Source: Chloroflexi bacterium GWB2_49_20 (lineage in GTDB: Bacteria > Chloroflexota > Anaerolineae > Anaerolineales > Villigracilaceae). Taken from it: a stretch of 64,000 nt of DNA. Shown piece after piece: positions 44,259 to 53,859 of this stretch (within the stretch, counting starts at the first letter, position 1; every line of letters begins with the position of its first letter). The stretch is taken from assembly GCA_001796335.1 (NCBI GenBank), contig MGMF01000001.1:294657-358656 (forward strand), given 5' to 3'. A model generated the notes under the pieces. That model worked only from the letters and a program-made list of their open reading frames with translations, was not told the DNA's origin and did not search any database. A program made the position numbers and the translations under genes.

Positions 44259-45296
44259 TCAATTGGCTTTGGCTAATCCTTCACCTTTGGTTAAATTCCT
44301 GGTTTTGTCGAGCAGCTTTCGTCTCTGGACAATGGACATGGTATCCAATCCCACCGCCAGGAGCAGTACCGCACCCTTGATGATCATTTGATAGAACTCG
44401 GAAAGGTTCATCTGGATCAAACCATTGAACAGCACACCCATGATCAATACACCAAAAAATACACCAGATAATTTTCCCTCTCCACCGGCCATCGAAACTC
44501 CACCCAACACACAAGCAGTGATCACTTCAAATTCCATACCCAGGGCAGTCCGCGGTTGACCAGAATTCAATCGGGAAAGCAGGATGATGCCGGTGATCCC
44601 ACACAGCAAACCGCTGATGGCATAGACGGAATAGCTAATTTTCTTTACATTGACACCAGACAAACGGGCTACTTCGGCATTGCCCCCCAAGCCGTAAATA
44701 TGACGTCCATACACAGTTTTGTTGAGCACAATCCAACCGATAACCATGGTCACAAGGAAAAGGACCACCGGGACCGGAATGGGACCTATACTGCCTTGAC
44801 CAAGAAAGCGGAAATAATCTTCAAAGCCCTCATAAATTGGCATGGCACCGGTCAGGACATAAACGATCCCTCGAACGACTTCAAGCATACCCAATGTAAC
44901 AATTAATGGGGGAATCCTGATCTTATTAATTAATGCCCCATTAAATAATCCTGAAGCTGTGCTGGCAATAATACCCAGCAGAGCGCCAATAATCGGGTTA
45001 ATATTCAGACCTCCCGTTATTTCAGGGGGAATAGGCCTGGCAGCCATAAATAATGCACCAATAATCGCCGATAAAGCGACATTGGAACCTACCGCAAGAT
45101 CAACGCCACCCGTAAGCATACAATAGGTCATGCCGACAGCCACAATTCCGGAAAAGGACACTTGACGTAAAATTTCCATTAAGTTATTGGGTTTAATGAA
45201 ATTGGGTCTGAGCGCAGTAATGATAGCGACAAGCAGAACCAAAACCAGGGCTAATCCATAATCCTTTAGCACTTTACCAAGGGTCAACTTTTTCAT
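44259..45296 (-). CDS. RbsC-like sugar ABC transporter permease
   Basis: This 345-aa protein has eight to ten hydrophobic helices and the BPD_transp_2 family pattern (GMTYCMLTGGVDLAVGSNVAL near the N-terminus; AVGLDTMSIVQRRKL at the end), like RbsC, XylH and AraH. It forms the membrane channel with the ATPase encoded upstream, whose stop its start overlaps by 4 nt. It is the last gene of the long reverse-strand sugar operon. Confidence 0.92.
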   Translation of the reverse strand: MKKLTLGKVLKDYGLALVLVLLVAIITALRPNFIKPNNLMEILRQVSFSGIVAVGMTYCMLTGGVDLAVGSNVALSAIIGALFMAARPIPPEITGGLNINPIIGALLGIIASTASGLFNGALINKIRIPPLIVTLGMLEVVRGIVYVLTGAMPIYEGFEDYFRFLGQGSIGPIPVPVVLFLVTMVIGWIVLNKTVYGRHIYGLGGNAEVARLSGVNVKKISYSVYAISGLLCGITGIILLSRLNSGQPRTALGMEFEVITACVLGGVSMAGGEGKLSGVFFGVLIMGVLFNGLIQMNLSEFYQMIIKGAVLLLAVGLDTMSIVQRRKLLDKTRNLTKGEGLAKAN

Positions 45297-46783
45297 GCAG
45301 GTTCTCCTTCGCTACATGCTTTCGCCAAAATGAGTTCTTGCGATAATTCCCGTTTATCAAATTCAGCGGTGATCATCCCATTGCAAATGACTAATACACG
45401 GTCACACATCCCGATAACCTCGGGTAGTTCGGAGGAAACAATAATGATACTTTTTCCCTCCTGCACCAGTTGGTTCATCAACGAATAAATTTCTTGCTTG
45501 GCGCCCACATCAATGCCCCGTGTAGGCTCGTCAAAAATAATGATGTCAGACTCACAGGCAAGCCATTTCCCTAAAATGACCTTTTGTTGATTGCCCCCGG
45601 ATAGATTCTTGGATTTTTGCTCCAAACTCGGAGTCTTAATTCGAATAGCATCCACAAATTTTTGTACAGTTTTGTTTTCCATCTTCTGGTTGACAAAACC
45701 GTGACGGGCAAACTTCTTTATGGAGGCAATACTCATATTAAACCGGACGGACATTTCCAACAAAATACCATTTGTTTTTCGGTCTTCAGGCAAATAGGAA
45801 ATACCGTACCGGATCGCATCTTGAGGCGAACGAATATCAGCTTTTACCCCCTTCACATAAATATCACCGATAAAAGGATCAGCCCCAAAAATGGAGCGCA
45901 CAAGTTCAGTTCGTCCAGCGCCTACCAATCCTGTAATCCCAAGAATTTCATTGCGCCGTAAATCAAAAGAAATATCTCTCAATTTGTGATTGGTCAATCC
46001 TTGTACTTTCAAGATCACTTCGTTACTTTTTTGATTGTTTTGAGGAAATTTACCGGATAATTTTCGACCAACCATGAGGCTGATCAGTTCTTCCTTGTTG
46101 GTGTCCGATACCATTTTTGTATCCACAAACTTGCCATCCCGAAACACTGACACCCTGTCAGCAATCTCAAAAACCTCCTCCAATCGGTGCGAGATGTAGA
46201 TGACAGAGGTACCTTCACTCTTTAATTTCTGAATGAGCTTATATAAAATATCCAGCTCCCGCGTAGACAATGCGGCAGATGGTTCGTCCATTACAATGAG
46301 TTTGGCCCGGTTTAAAATAGCTTTTGAAATTTCCACGAGCTGTTGGTAAGCAACACTGAGGTTGGATACTTTTTCGCTGGGATCTATATCGCCCGCCAAC
46401 GGTTTAAAGACCTCGCGCGCCTTTTGAAACATGGCTTGTTTGTCAGCGAATATTCCTTTTCGGGTTTCTTTTCCCAAAAAGATATTTTCTTCAATGGACA
46501 TTTTGCCGATAAGATTAAATTCTTGATAGATGACACTGATACCCATTTGAATGGCATCGTGAGGAGAATAATGGGCATAGGATCGACCGTCAAACCAAAT
46601 TTCTCCCTCGTCTCTTTCCACGGCACCTGACAATATTTTAATCAAGGTGGATTTCCCGGCTCCATTTTCACCTAAAAGGGCATGAACCTCTCCATGCTTG
46701 ACCGAAAAGTGAGCTTGATCCAGCGCAAGCACACCGGGAAAGGCCTTGGTTATTCCTTTCATTTCAAGTAAGTTATCGCTCAT
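45293..46783 (-). CDS. RbsA/MglA-like duplicated sugar ABC ATPase
   Basis: This 496-aa protein contains two ATPase modules. The first has Walker A LLGENGAGKST and Walker B LIVMDEPSAAL with a divergent signature; the second has the degenerate GLVGAGRTEL loop, LSGGNQQKVILGKWLA and IIIFDEPTRGIDVG. That asymmetric pair is characteristic of ribose/xylose/galactose-type importers. Neighbouring permease and binding-protein genes complete the importer. Confidence 0.94.
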   Translation of the reverse strand: MSDNLLEMKGITKAFPGVLALDQAHFSVKHGEVHALLGENGAGKSTLIKILSGAVERDEGEIWFDGRSYAHYSPHDAIQMGISVIYQEFNLIGKMSIEENIFLGKETRKGIFADKQAMFQKAREVFKPLAGDIDPSEKVSNLSVAYQQLVEISKAILNRAKLIVMDEPSAALSTRELDILYKLIQKLKSEGTSVIYISHRLEEVFEIADRVSVFRDGKFVDTKMVSDTNKEELISLMVGRKLSGKFPQNNQKSNEVILKVQGLTNHKLRDISFDLRRNEILGITGLVGAGRTELVRSIFGADPFIGDIYVKGVKADIRSPQDAIRYGISYLPEDRKTNGILLEMSVRFNMSIASIKKFARHGFVNQKMENKTVQKFVDAIRIKTPSLEQKSKNLSGGNQQKVILGKWLACESDIIIFDEPTRGIDVGAKQEIYSLMNQLVQEGKSIIIVSSELPEVIGMCDRVLVICNGMITAEFDKRELSQELILAKACSEGEPA

Positions 46784-46800
46784 ACCTTCATTCCTCTTCC

Positions 46801-46823
46801 GGGTGCGCTAAACAAGCGCACCC
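46801..46823. terminator. Stem-loop between binding-protein and ATPase genes
   Basis: GGGTGCGCT (46801-46809) pairs perfectly with AGCGCACCC (46815-46823) around AAACA. No T-run follows on the reverse strand, so it probably stabilises the upstream binding-protein mRNA or dampens downstream expression. Confidence 0.6.
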
Positions 46824-46887
46824 GTACGATTCTTTTCCGTTTATTTAACTGAAAAGTGAAAACGGTTTTTTCAATTGATCGAGGATT

Positions 46888-46972
46888 TGCTTACGGATAA
46901 GCACAGATTTCAAGGATTTTTCCAAGAACTTAATTCGCTTTTATCCTTGATCTTCCGTGTTATCCGTAAGCA
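46888..46972. repeat. Long imperfect inverted repeat
   Basis: The outer arms TGCTTACGGATAA (46888-46900) and TTATCCGTAAGCA (46960-46972) are perfect 13-mers; inside them CAAGGAT and ATCCTTG also pair. The 85-nt structure is a possible miniature palindromic element or a large mRNA hairpin just after the binding-protein gene. Confidence 0.65.
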
Positions 46973-47007
46973 TGAGATATCTTTATCCTTAACCCGTTTT
47001 GGTGTTA

Positions 47008-48012
47008 TTAATATTTTTCAACAGCAGTTGCATAATCCACGGGTAGGAATTTTACATATTGTTTTTGGTCTACTGTTTTTCCAGCAAGAATATCTTTAAT
47101 GAAGTTGTAGGAATCAATACCCAATTGTGCCGGCATCACATCCACATCACCGCGGTACATGCCACCTTCCTTGAGATATTTGATCCCCTGGCTGGTTCCA
47201 TCAGCGCCAATGACTGCATATTGGTTATAATTTTCCGGTTTTATTTTTGCCATAAGAACTTCATAGGCGCCAATGGCTCCTGTATCGTCCGAGTCTGTCA
47301 TAAATATTTTCACATCAGGATTGGCTTGCAAAATAGCTTCGGTAGCGCTCATGGCAGTTTGCACGTCGACCGAATTTTGATCGGAAACAATCACGCCGGT
47401 GGGGAATTCTTTCGCAAAGGCATCCCGCATTCCCTGACCTCGTTGGATCCCCGGGCGATAGTCATGCATACGAAGCAGAGCAGCCTCTAGCGCCAGACCA
47501 GGGAAATTCTGTTGCGCCCATTTCCCGGCAAGCGAGCCAATGGCATAGCCATACTGATATTCATCAACGTAAACATTCACGGTGGCAGAGGGAACTTCGG
47601 TAAACAGGGAGACAAAAACGATCCCTTGTTCTTTCAGCTTGGCAACAGAGGGTTCGAGGGCTTGACCATCAATCGTCACAGCAATGATTCCCTGTACGCC
47701 GGAGTTCGCCATAGTTTCAATGGCTTGAATTTGCTTGGCAGGATCGCCTTGTCCGTCTGCGACCACCAGTTCAACACCATCTTCTTTCGCCAATTTTTCA
47801 ATCGCAGCCTGCATGATCACATACATTTCCCAGGATGCCATTTGATGAATAACGCCAATTTTCACGAGTTTTTTCGCTTCTGGAGCTGTACCAGTCGGAG
47901 TCTGTGCAACCTTGGGCGAGCAGGCTGCGAGAGCGACTAATAATGCAAGAAGCACAGTAAACGCCTTCAAGAAAAGAGAATCCCGACGGAAACACGATTT
48001 GGATGTTGACAT
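47008..48012 (-). CDS. RbsB-like sugar-binding lipoprotein
   Basis: From the ATG at 48012 (AAAGGAGG upstream) this is 334 aa. It has a signal peptide ending in the lipobox LAAC with Cys31 and a peripla_BP_4 fold: KIGVIHQMASWEMYVIMQAAIEKLAKEDG at the start, GVQGIIAVTIDGQALEP in the hinge and MTDSDDTGAIGAYE in the second lobe. It captures the sugar outside the membrane for the RbsA/RbsC-like proteins. The ligand is unknown; the linked enzymes suggest a pentose, deoxy-sugar or polyol. Confidence 0.92.
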   Translation of the reverse strand: MSTSKSCFRRDSLFLKAFTVLLALLVALAACSPKVAQTPTGTAPEAKKLVKIGVIHQMASWEMYVIMQAAIEKLAKEDGVELVVADGQGDPAKQIQAIETMANSGVQGIIAVTIDGQALEPSVAKLKEQGIVFVSLFTEVPSATVNVYVDEYQYGYAIGSLAGKWAQQNFPGLALEAALLRMHDYRPGIQRGQGMRDAFAKEFPTGVIVSDQNSVDVQTAMSATEAILQANPDVKIFMTDSDDTGAIGAYEVLMAKIKPENYNQYAVIGADGTSQGIKYLKEGGMYRGDVDVMPAQLGIDSYNFIKDILAGKTVDQKQYVKFLPVDYATAVEKY

Positions 48013-48193
48013 TGCATCCTCCTTTGGTTTGCAAAATATGAATGGAATTAGTGGACACACCTAGGTGTGAGCGCAGAGTATTCTCTATGTCTTATTCTTT
48101 ACCTCCTTTTCCACAAATCATCAGTGGATTCCCGATTGTATTGGTTGAAGTGCTGATGGATTGGAGTCCAAAATAGCCAGGAATTTGTAATTT

Positions 48194-49744
48194 TTATTTT
48201 GCATTTGGCTTTTCTCGCAACTTACCCAAACGTGTATAGGTCTGCTTTAAGGCAGGATATAGACCTTTATAAATCCCAAACAATTCCTTATATAGTTCAT
48301 GGTTCTTTGGATCCGGCAAGCAAACACCTCTGCTGATTTTTACCGTTTGTTTGACCGCTGCTTCTATACTTTCAAATATGCCTGTACCAAATCCTGCAAT
48401 CAATGCTCCACCAAAGGCAGTACCTTCCGTTTCTTCGGGTAACGAAACCATACAACCGGTCACATCGGCAATGATCTGCAGCCAGATTTTACTTTTAGCA
48501 ATTCCCCCAGCCAACACAATTTCATCCAGATTGCCACCCAATTCGCGAATTAAATTGATATTGTCCAAAATGGAAAATGCCACTCCCTCCAGCGTTGCCC
48601 GTAGCAAATCTGCTTTCGTAGTTGAGGTACCCATCCCTACAAAACAACCTCTAGCATTGGGATCATTGTTGGGTGTATAGTCCCCGTCCAGGTATGGCAA
48701 GAAAATGACTCCACCGGCACCCGGTTTAACGGTTGAAGCCGCCTTGTTCATATAAGAGTAGGAATCTTCTCCGGTGATGGATGCCACCGCTGACTCAGCC
48801 TGACATAAGTTATCGCGCATCCATTTGTTACTCAATCCCGTGGAGGACATCACTGTAATCGCCATCGTAAGTTCCGGTATACAATGAGGATAGGTCAAAA
48901 TAGTTGGATGGCTGATCGGTCCATTGGTATTGGCGGCAATGTTACCGGCCGAACCCACGGAGATAAAGCATTGCCCGGTGTTAATGACACCGGTAGTCAA
49001 AGCAACAGGAGATGCGTCATCTGCCCCAGCCACTACAGGAATGCCCACAGGCAGACCTGTCAAACTGGCAGCTTTCTCAGTTACCCTGCCTACAATTTCC
49101 CAGGAATCATACAGCTTAGGGTACAGGCTTGTAGGGAATCCCGCTTTTTGCAGTAATTCATCGTCCCATTCCCGTGTCTTGGCGTTATAAGGCGCATAAA
49201 ATCCTGCTTCCGAACGGTTCCAACTCCACACCCCCGTAAACATGTAAACCATCCATGAGGCTTCGGTCATGACATGATGAGCTTTGGCAAATACTTCCGG
49301 TTGTTTCTTTTTCCACCAATACTGCTTTCCAAAGCCATTATAAATTCCCATGTAATTACCATTTTTCCTGACACATTCCTTACCGATAAGTTCTTCCAGC
49401 TCTTGTATCGTTGATAAATGGCGCATGTCATTGTAATGGACAGCTCGAGTCACTGGCATTCCATCCGCATCTACCAACAAAGACATGACAGTCCATCCGC
49501 TAAAGCAAATACCGGCAATCTCGTCCAGATTTACTCCATTTTCAAACCCCCGCTTTAACAGATTAATTGTTCCATTCCACCAATCCATGGGATCATATTC
49601 GATATACTCCGGATTTTCTGCCTGTGCTGGAAATATTTCTTCTACTTGGGTTGTAACAATTTTGGAAAGAGATGCATCCAAGAATACTGCTTTTAAGGTC
49701 GTTGTACCAAGATCAATTCCAACCAATATCTTTTTAGGCATCAT
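48194..49744 (-). CDS. FGGY-family carbohydrate kinase
   Basis: This 516-aa protein has the FGGY N-domain phosphate loop ILVGIDLGTTTLKAVFLD and the C-domain adenosine loop LAGGIAKSKIWLQIIADVTG. Its length and motifs fit xylulokinase/ribulokinase/fuculokinase-type enzymes; the exact sugar cannot be read off. It phosphorylates the imported sugar or its ketose form. The first two codons are both ATG. It lies between the binding-protein gene and a 3-epimerase gene. Confidence 0.9.
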   Translation of the reverse strand: MMPKKILVGIDLGTTTLKAVFLDASLSKIVTTQVEEIFPAQAENPEYIEYDPMDWWNGTINLLKRGFENGVNLDEIAGICFSGWTVMSLLVDADGMPVTRAVHYNDMRHLSTIQELEELIGKECVRKNGNYMGIYNGFGKQYWWKKKQPEVFAKAHHVMTEASWMVYMFTGVWSWNRSEAGFYAPYNAKTREWDDELLQKAGFPTSLYPKLYDSWEIVGRVTEKAASLTGLPVGIPVVAGADDASPVALTTGVINTGQCFISVGSAGNIAANTNGPISHPTILTYPHCIPELTMAITVMSSTGLSNKWMRDNLCQAESAVASITGEDSYSYMNKAASTVKPGAGGVIFLPYLDGDYTPNNDPNARGCFVGMGTSTTKADLLRATLEGVAFSILDNINLIRELGGNLDEIVLAGGIAKSKIWLQIIADVTGCMVSLPEETEGTAFGGALIAGFGTGIFESIEAAVKQTVKISRGVCLPDPKNHELYKELFGIYKGLYPALKQTYTRLGKLREKPNAK

Positions 49745-49773
49745 TATTTCCTTCCTTGACAGGTTACATTAAT

Positions 49774-50610
49774 TTAGAAGTCAGCCATTTTTGCTTTTAA
49801 GAATTTTGCTGCTTTGTAGATATTTGGATGGAAAGCAGGGTCTTCGTGGCACCACATTTCCGCCGCCAGGAACCCTTGATAATGAATTTCATGAAGCATA
49901 CGAAAGCAAGCATCAAAGTCTACTGTACCTTCTCCAAAAAAGACATCCCGCACCACTCCGGGGCGAGTGTCTTTGAACTCCACTTCAACAATGTGTCCTC
50001 CGCCTGCAGGAATATCGGTGATGGGATTGTGCCCCATGGCAGAAATGTTTCCGGGATCCACCCCAATTTGCAAAAAAGCGGAATCAATGACCCGTACCAA
50101 GTGCAGTGCTTTCCTGGTGGTGTCCATAAATGTGCTATCCATGGTCTCCAGAGAAATGATGACCCCGCGGATGGCGGCGTGTTCCACACACTCTTTTAGG
50201 GAATCTAAAAACAATCCTTCCGTGTTTTTGTTGCGTGATTTTTCATACTCATCATAAGAGGCAATATTGATGGTTTTTGCGCCTACAAAAGAGGCAAAAT
50301 CGAGAGCTCGTTTGCATAGCCGGATGCCTTCAGCCCGAATGGAAGCATCCTCACTCCCCAATGGGAAAAAACGGTTTGCCGTAAAAGCCAGGGTATATAG
50401 CGGAGTGTTCAGTGATTCGCTCGCCCGCCGAATATGCAGTTGTTCCTCACGGTTTTCCAAGCGGCTCAGTTTTTCCGGAGTGGCATCAATGGAGATCTCA
50501 AAATAGTTATATCCGGCATCTTTGATGAGCGAGAATTTATCTTCCCAACTCAAAGTCGAGCAAATAGCCTTTTCATATAACCCAAAAGGCAAATCTCGAA
50601 GCTTTAGCAT
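49774..50610 (-). CDS. L-ribulose-5-phosphate 3-epimerase-like (UlaE/SgbU family)
   Basis: The ATG at 50610 gives 278 aa. It is an AP-endonuclease-2-fold TIM barrel closely resembling UlaE/SgbU: LPFGLYEKAI at the start, ISLETMDSTFM and IGVDPGNISAMGH with metal-ligand positions, HIVEVEFKDT and the final AEMWCHED. Such enzymes epimerise ketopentose phosphates at C3. It follows the E2 gene in the operon and precedes the kinase gene. Confidence 0.9.
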   Translation of the reverse strand: MLKLRDLPFGLYEKAICSTLSWEDKFSLIKDAGYNYFEISIDATPEKLSRLENREEQLHIRRASESLNTPLYTLAFTANRFFPLGSEDASIRAEGIRLCKRALDFASFVGAKTINIASYDEYEKSRNKNTEGLFLDSLKECVEHAAIRGVIISLETMDSTFMDTTRKALHLVRVIDSAFLQIGVDPGNISAMGHNPITDIPAGGGHIVEVEFKDTRPGVVRDVFFGEGTVDFDACFRMLHEIHYQGFLAAEMWCHEDPAFHPNIYKAAKFLKAKMADF

Positions 50611-50622
50611 CGCGAGCAAGCC

Positions 50623-51822
50623 TTATTCAAAAATCACATCCGGTTTCTGCAATAATCCACGCACCATTAACGAGAAACGGGCAGCAGGAGCACCGTCAAT
50701 CACACGGTGATCATAAGAAAGGCAGAGTTTCATGATGTGCCGCGATTCGATAACTTCCGAGTTGTCATCGAGGTAACGGGGTAGGCGACTTACAGTTCCA
50801 ACGCCCATAATGGCTGTCTGAGGGTAGTTGATAATGGGGGTGAAAAATTCGATTCCCAGCATACCTACATTTGTAACAGTAAATGTACCCTCGGTTAAAT
50901 CCACTTGCGTCAATGCCCCTTGTCGGGCTTTGGCAGCAAAATCCACAAGTTCATCAGTCAGGGTATTGATATTCTTGGTATCGGCATTGCGTATGACCGG
51001 TACTGTCAACCCGCCTGGTATATCTACGGCAACGCCAATGTTGATATTCGCCTTATAGATAATTTCATTTCCATCCACTACCGTGTTGATGATGTCATGT
51101 TCTTTGATGGCAAGGGCGCATGCTTTAACGATAAGGGCTGTCAAGGAAAGTTTTTCATCTTTCCGCTCATTCAGCTTTTCCATAGCCCGGGTCATGTCAA
51201 CTTCGGTGACATTGGTCAACCATGCGGTCTTTTGACAACTTTCACTCATGTTGGCAGCAATCGTGCTGCGCATGATGCTCATCCGCACCCGGCGGTCACG
51301 CGGGTCAATTTGGACTTTAGTAGCTGCGTTTTTGGGGGAAGTTTCTTGAAACGCACGTACTTCCTCTTCGGTAATCTTTCGATCACCACAAAAAGCAACC
51401 AGTGCCGCCACATCAATTCCCAATTCTTGCACCAACTTGCGAACCTTGGGAAGCATCTTCGCATGCACCCGAATTTCCGATGGAATGGCAGGTGCAGCAA
51501 CAGTAATTTCATTTGTTGGTTTTTGCGCTTTGGTTCCTGCGATCCGTTTTTCCGTTTGTTCAATGAGTACCGACACATCCTCACCCGGCTGTCCGATAAG
51601 TGCAATAGGAGTAGTAACCGGGTAACGTTCTCCTAAGACTCCCCAAATCTTCAGCAATATGCCGGAGGCCGGAGATTCCATTTCTGCCACGGCTTTTTCG
51701 GTTTCAATGGAACATAGTACTTCATCAACCTTTACGCTATCTCCCACTTTCTTATTCCACTCAACCAGAACCCCTTCCTCCATCGTCAGGTTCATTTTTG
51801 GCATGACTATGATTTCTGCCAT
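50623..51822 (-). CDS. 2-oxoacid/acetoin dehydrogenase E2 acyltransferase
   Basis: This 399-aa protein has one lipoyl domain (1-78) with the lipoyl Lys43 in IETEKAV, a peripheral-subunit-binding-like segment (about 120-165) and the catalytic chloramphenicol-acetyltransferase-like domain (about 175-399). The active site is His372 and Asp376 in SYDHRVIDGA. It transfers an acyl group from lipoamide to CoA. Together with E1 alpha and beta it forms a pyruvate/acetoin dehydrogenase-type complex. No E3 gene is in the window. Finding it inside a sugar operon is unusual. Confidence 0.92.
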   Translation of the reverse strand: MAEIIVMPKMNLTMEEGVLVEWNKKVGDSVKVDEVLCSIETEKAVAEMESPASGILLKIWGVLGERYPVTTPIALIGQPGEDVSVLIEQTEKRIAGTKAQKPTNEITVAAPAIPSEIRVHAKMLPKVRKLVQELGIDVAALVAFCGDRKITEEEVRAFQETSPKNAATKVQIDPRDRRVRMSIMRSTIAANMSESCQKTAWLTNVTEVDMTRAMEKLNERKDEKLSLTALIVKACALAIKEHDIINTVVDGNEIIYKANINIGVAVDIPGGLTVPVIRNADTKNINTLTDELVDFAAKARQGALTQVDLTEGTFTVTNVGMLGIEFFTPIINYPQTAIMGVGTVSRLPRYLDDNSEVIESRHIMKLCLSYDHRVIDGAPAARFSLMVRGLLQKPDVIFE

Positions 51823-51839
51823 AGGTTCACTTCTCCTTC

Positions 51840-52817
51840 CTATTCCATAACTCGACGAATGGCATCGATAACTTCACGTTTTCCAATGGAAATGTTTTCT
51901 ATGAGGATGGAATTGGATGGATTGGGAACGTCTTTACAGGCTACCCGAAGAACGGGTGCTATTAAACTGTCAATGCACTCTTCCGCAATAAAGGCGGCAA
52001 TTTCACTGCCTACTCCACCGGTTTTATATCCCTCGTATGCAATTACCACCCGTCCGGTCTTTTCCACTGAGGCACGGATGGCTTCCTTGTCATAGGGAAT
52101 GATGGTGCGCAAGTCCAGTACTTCTACGCTGACCCCTTCTTTTTCCATCAGTTCGGCTGATTCCAGGGCATCCCCCACAGTAGTGGCATAACAAATGATC
52201 GTGACGTCTTTGCCTTCCCGTTTAATATCCGCTTTTCCAATGGGAACAAAATATTCTTCTTCAGGTACATCCCCCGTTTTGGTATACAGTGGGGAGTATT
52301 CCAAAAATATCACCGGGTCATTATCTCGAATGGCAGTTTTCAACAAACCTTTGGCATCGTAGGGCGTGGAAGGAGCTACTGCCTTTATACCAGGAGAGTT
52401 TACCCACAAGGCATCAATATTGCCACAGTGGTGAGGTCCCGAAATGATTCGCATCCAGTTACAGGTGCGAATGACACAGGGACAGTTGATTTTTCCACCG
52501 CTGACGTAATGCAGCGTTCCTGCCTGGTTATGGATTTCATCCGCCACCAGTGGCATCAAAGAACCAAACATAATTTCCACCACCGGACGCATCCCATAGG
52601 CTGCAGCACCCACAGCTACGCCACCGATTGCCGCTTCCGAAATTGCCGTATCCACGACACGTGCTTTGCCAAATTCTTCATCCAATCCCTTGGTGACTCT
52701 AAAGCTTCCGCCTTGTACCCCGCCAAGGGCTTCCCCAAGCAAGAAGACATCTTCATCGTGAAGCATTTCCTCACGCAAAGCCTCCCGAATTGCATCCACC
52801 ATTTTCATATTCTTCAT
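51840..52817 (-). CDS. 2-oxoacid/acetoin dehydrogenase E1 beta subunit
   Basis: From the ATG at 52817 with GGAGA upstream this is 325 aa. The pyrimidine-binding transketolase domain (about 1-175) and C-terminal domain (about 200-320) are complete: VFLLGEALGG, DTAISEAAIGGVAVGAAAYGMRPVVEIMF and HHCGNIDALW are typical of PdhB/AcoB. It follows E1 alpha by 19 nt. Whether the donor is pyruvate, acetoin or another alpha-ketol cannot be decided by eye. Confidence 0.92.
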   Translation of the reverse strand: MKNMKMVDAIREALREEMLHDEDVFLLGEALGGVQGGSFRVTKGLDEEFGKARVVDTAISEAAIGGVAVGAAAYGMRPVVEIMFGSLMPLVADEIHNQAGTLHYVSGGKINCPCVIRTCNWMRIISGPHHCGNIDALWVNSPGIKAVAPSTPYDAKGLLKTAIRDNDPVIFLEYSPLYTKTGDVPEEEYFVPIGKADIKREGKDVTIICYATTVGDALESAELMEKEGVSVEVLDLRTIIPYDKEAIRASVEKTGRVVIAYEGYKTGGVGSEIAAFIAEECIDSLIAPVLRVACKDVPNPSNSILIENISIGKREVIDAIRRVME

Positions 52818-52836
52818 CACGAAATTCTCCTTTGGT

Positions 52837-53796
52837 TTAAACCGGTTGGCTAAAGACATCATCCATCCCGTCTGAGGGGTTGGGCAGGGGACTGTTTTGG
52901 GCAAAGGTAAGGGCTGCTTGGAGCATTTCCTGGGCGCGATTTTTGCAGGCTTTTTCTAAGGCATCTGTCAAGATCCCTTCTGCACGAAGCTTGACTTCAA
53001 AGCGGGCAATACAATCATTTTCCGGACTTTTTATTTTTTCCAATACTTCAGGTAATTGTCGGATATTGCTCACACTATCGGTCCATTTTCCGGTAATACA
53101 TTCCAGCAGGCAGGGGCCCTTGCCGCTCCTAATATGATCTACATACTCTATTGCTTTGCTATAAATGGCATCCGGGTCATTGCCATCGACTGTAGCTCCG
53201 GGGATGTCATAGGCGAAGGCTCGGTTAGCAATTCGAGTACCAGCTGTCGTTTCTTCGCAGGTATTGCCCATTTGGTTGTTGTTAAATTCCACCACATACA
53301 AAATGGGTAGCTTCTGAACCGTCGCCATATTGAGGCTTTCATGGAATATGCCCCGGTTGGTGGAACCTTCTCCGCCAACAGCCACGACAATCTTTCCTCT
53401 CTTGCGTGCGACAAAACCAGCTCCGGTAGCGATGCCCCAGTGTTGCCCTACGACGGCATTTCCGGTCATGGCAAAGTGGGACATATCCATCAAATGTATT
53501 TGACCACCGCGACCTTTGGTGGTTCCAGTGGCGCGTCCGTACAACTCTGCCCACATGGCATTAAAATCACAACCTTTCGCCATGTAGTGTCCACCGCCAC
53601 GGTGTGCAGTGACAAGATAATCATCGGGGGCATACACCTTGGCTAAGGTAGAAGGTATCGCCTCCTGTCCCAGGCATGGTAGCATATGTCCTACAATTTC
53701 ACCTTTCTTAAACAATTCGCACATCTTTAGCTCTGACGAACGAATTTGTAACATTTTTTGATAGATATCCAGCCTGTCTTCCATATCCAACATCAT
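52837..53796 (-). CDS. 2-oxoacid/acetoin dehydrogenase E1 alpha subunit
   Basis: With the ATG at 53796 (AAGGAG 8 nt upstream) this is 319 aa. It contains the ThDP motif GGEGSTNRGIFHESLNMATVQKLPILYVVEFNNNQMG and HRGGGHYMAKG, matching AcoA/PdhA. The substrate-side HLMDMSHFAMTGNAVVGQHWGIATGAGF resembles acetoin dehydrogenase E1 alpha. It is encoded 63 nt downstream of the aldo/keto reductase gene. Confidence 0.92.
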   Translation of the reverse strand: MMLDMEDRLDIYQKMLQIRSSELKMCELFKKGEIVGHMLPCLGQEAIPSTLAKVYAPDDYLVTAHRGGGHYMAKGCDFNAMWAELYGRATGTTKGRGGQIHLMDMSHFAMTGNAVVGQHWGIATGAGFVARKRGKIVVAVGGEGSTNRGIFHESLNMATVQKLPILYVVEFNNNQMGNTCEETTAGTRIANRAFAYDIPGATVDGNDPDAIYSKAIEYVDHIRSGKGPCLLECITGKWTDSVSNIRQLPEVLEKIKSPENDCIARFEVKLRAEGILTDALEKACKNRAQEMLQAALTFAQNSPLPNPSDGMDDVFSQPV

Positions 53797-53859
53797 TTTC
53801 ACTGCTCCTTAGCTTTCATCAATGTGTTCTCAACAATATATATAATCAACCATTACAAC

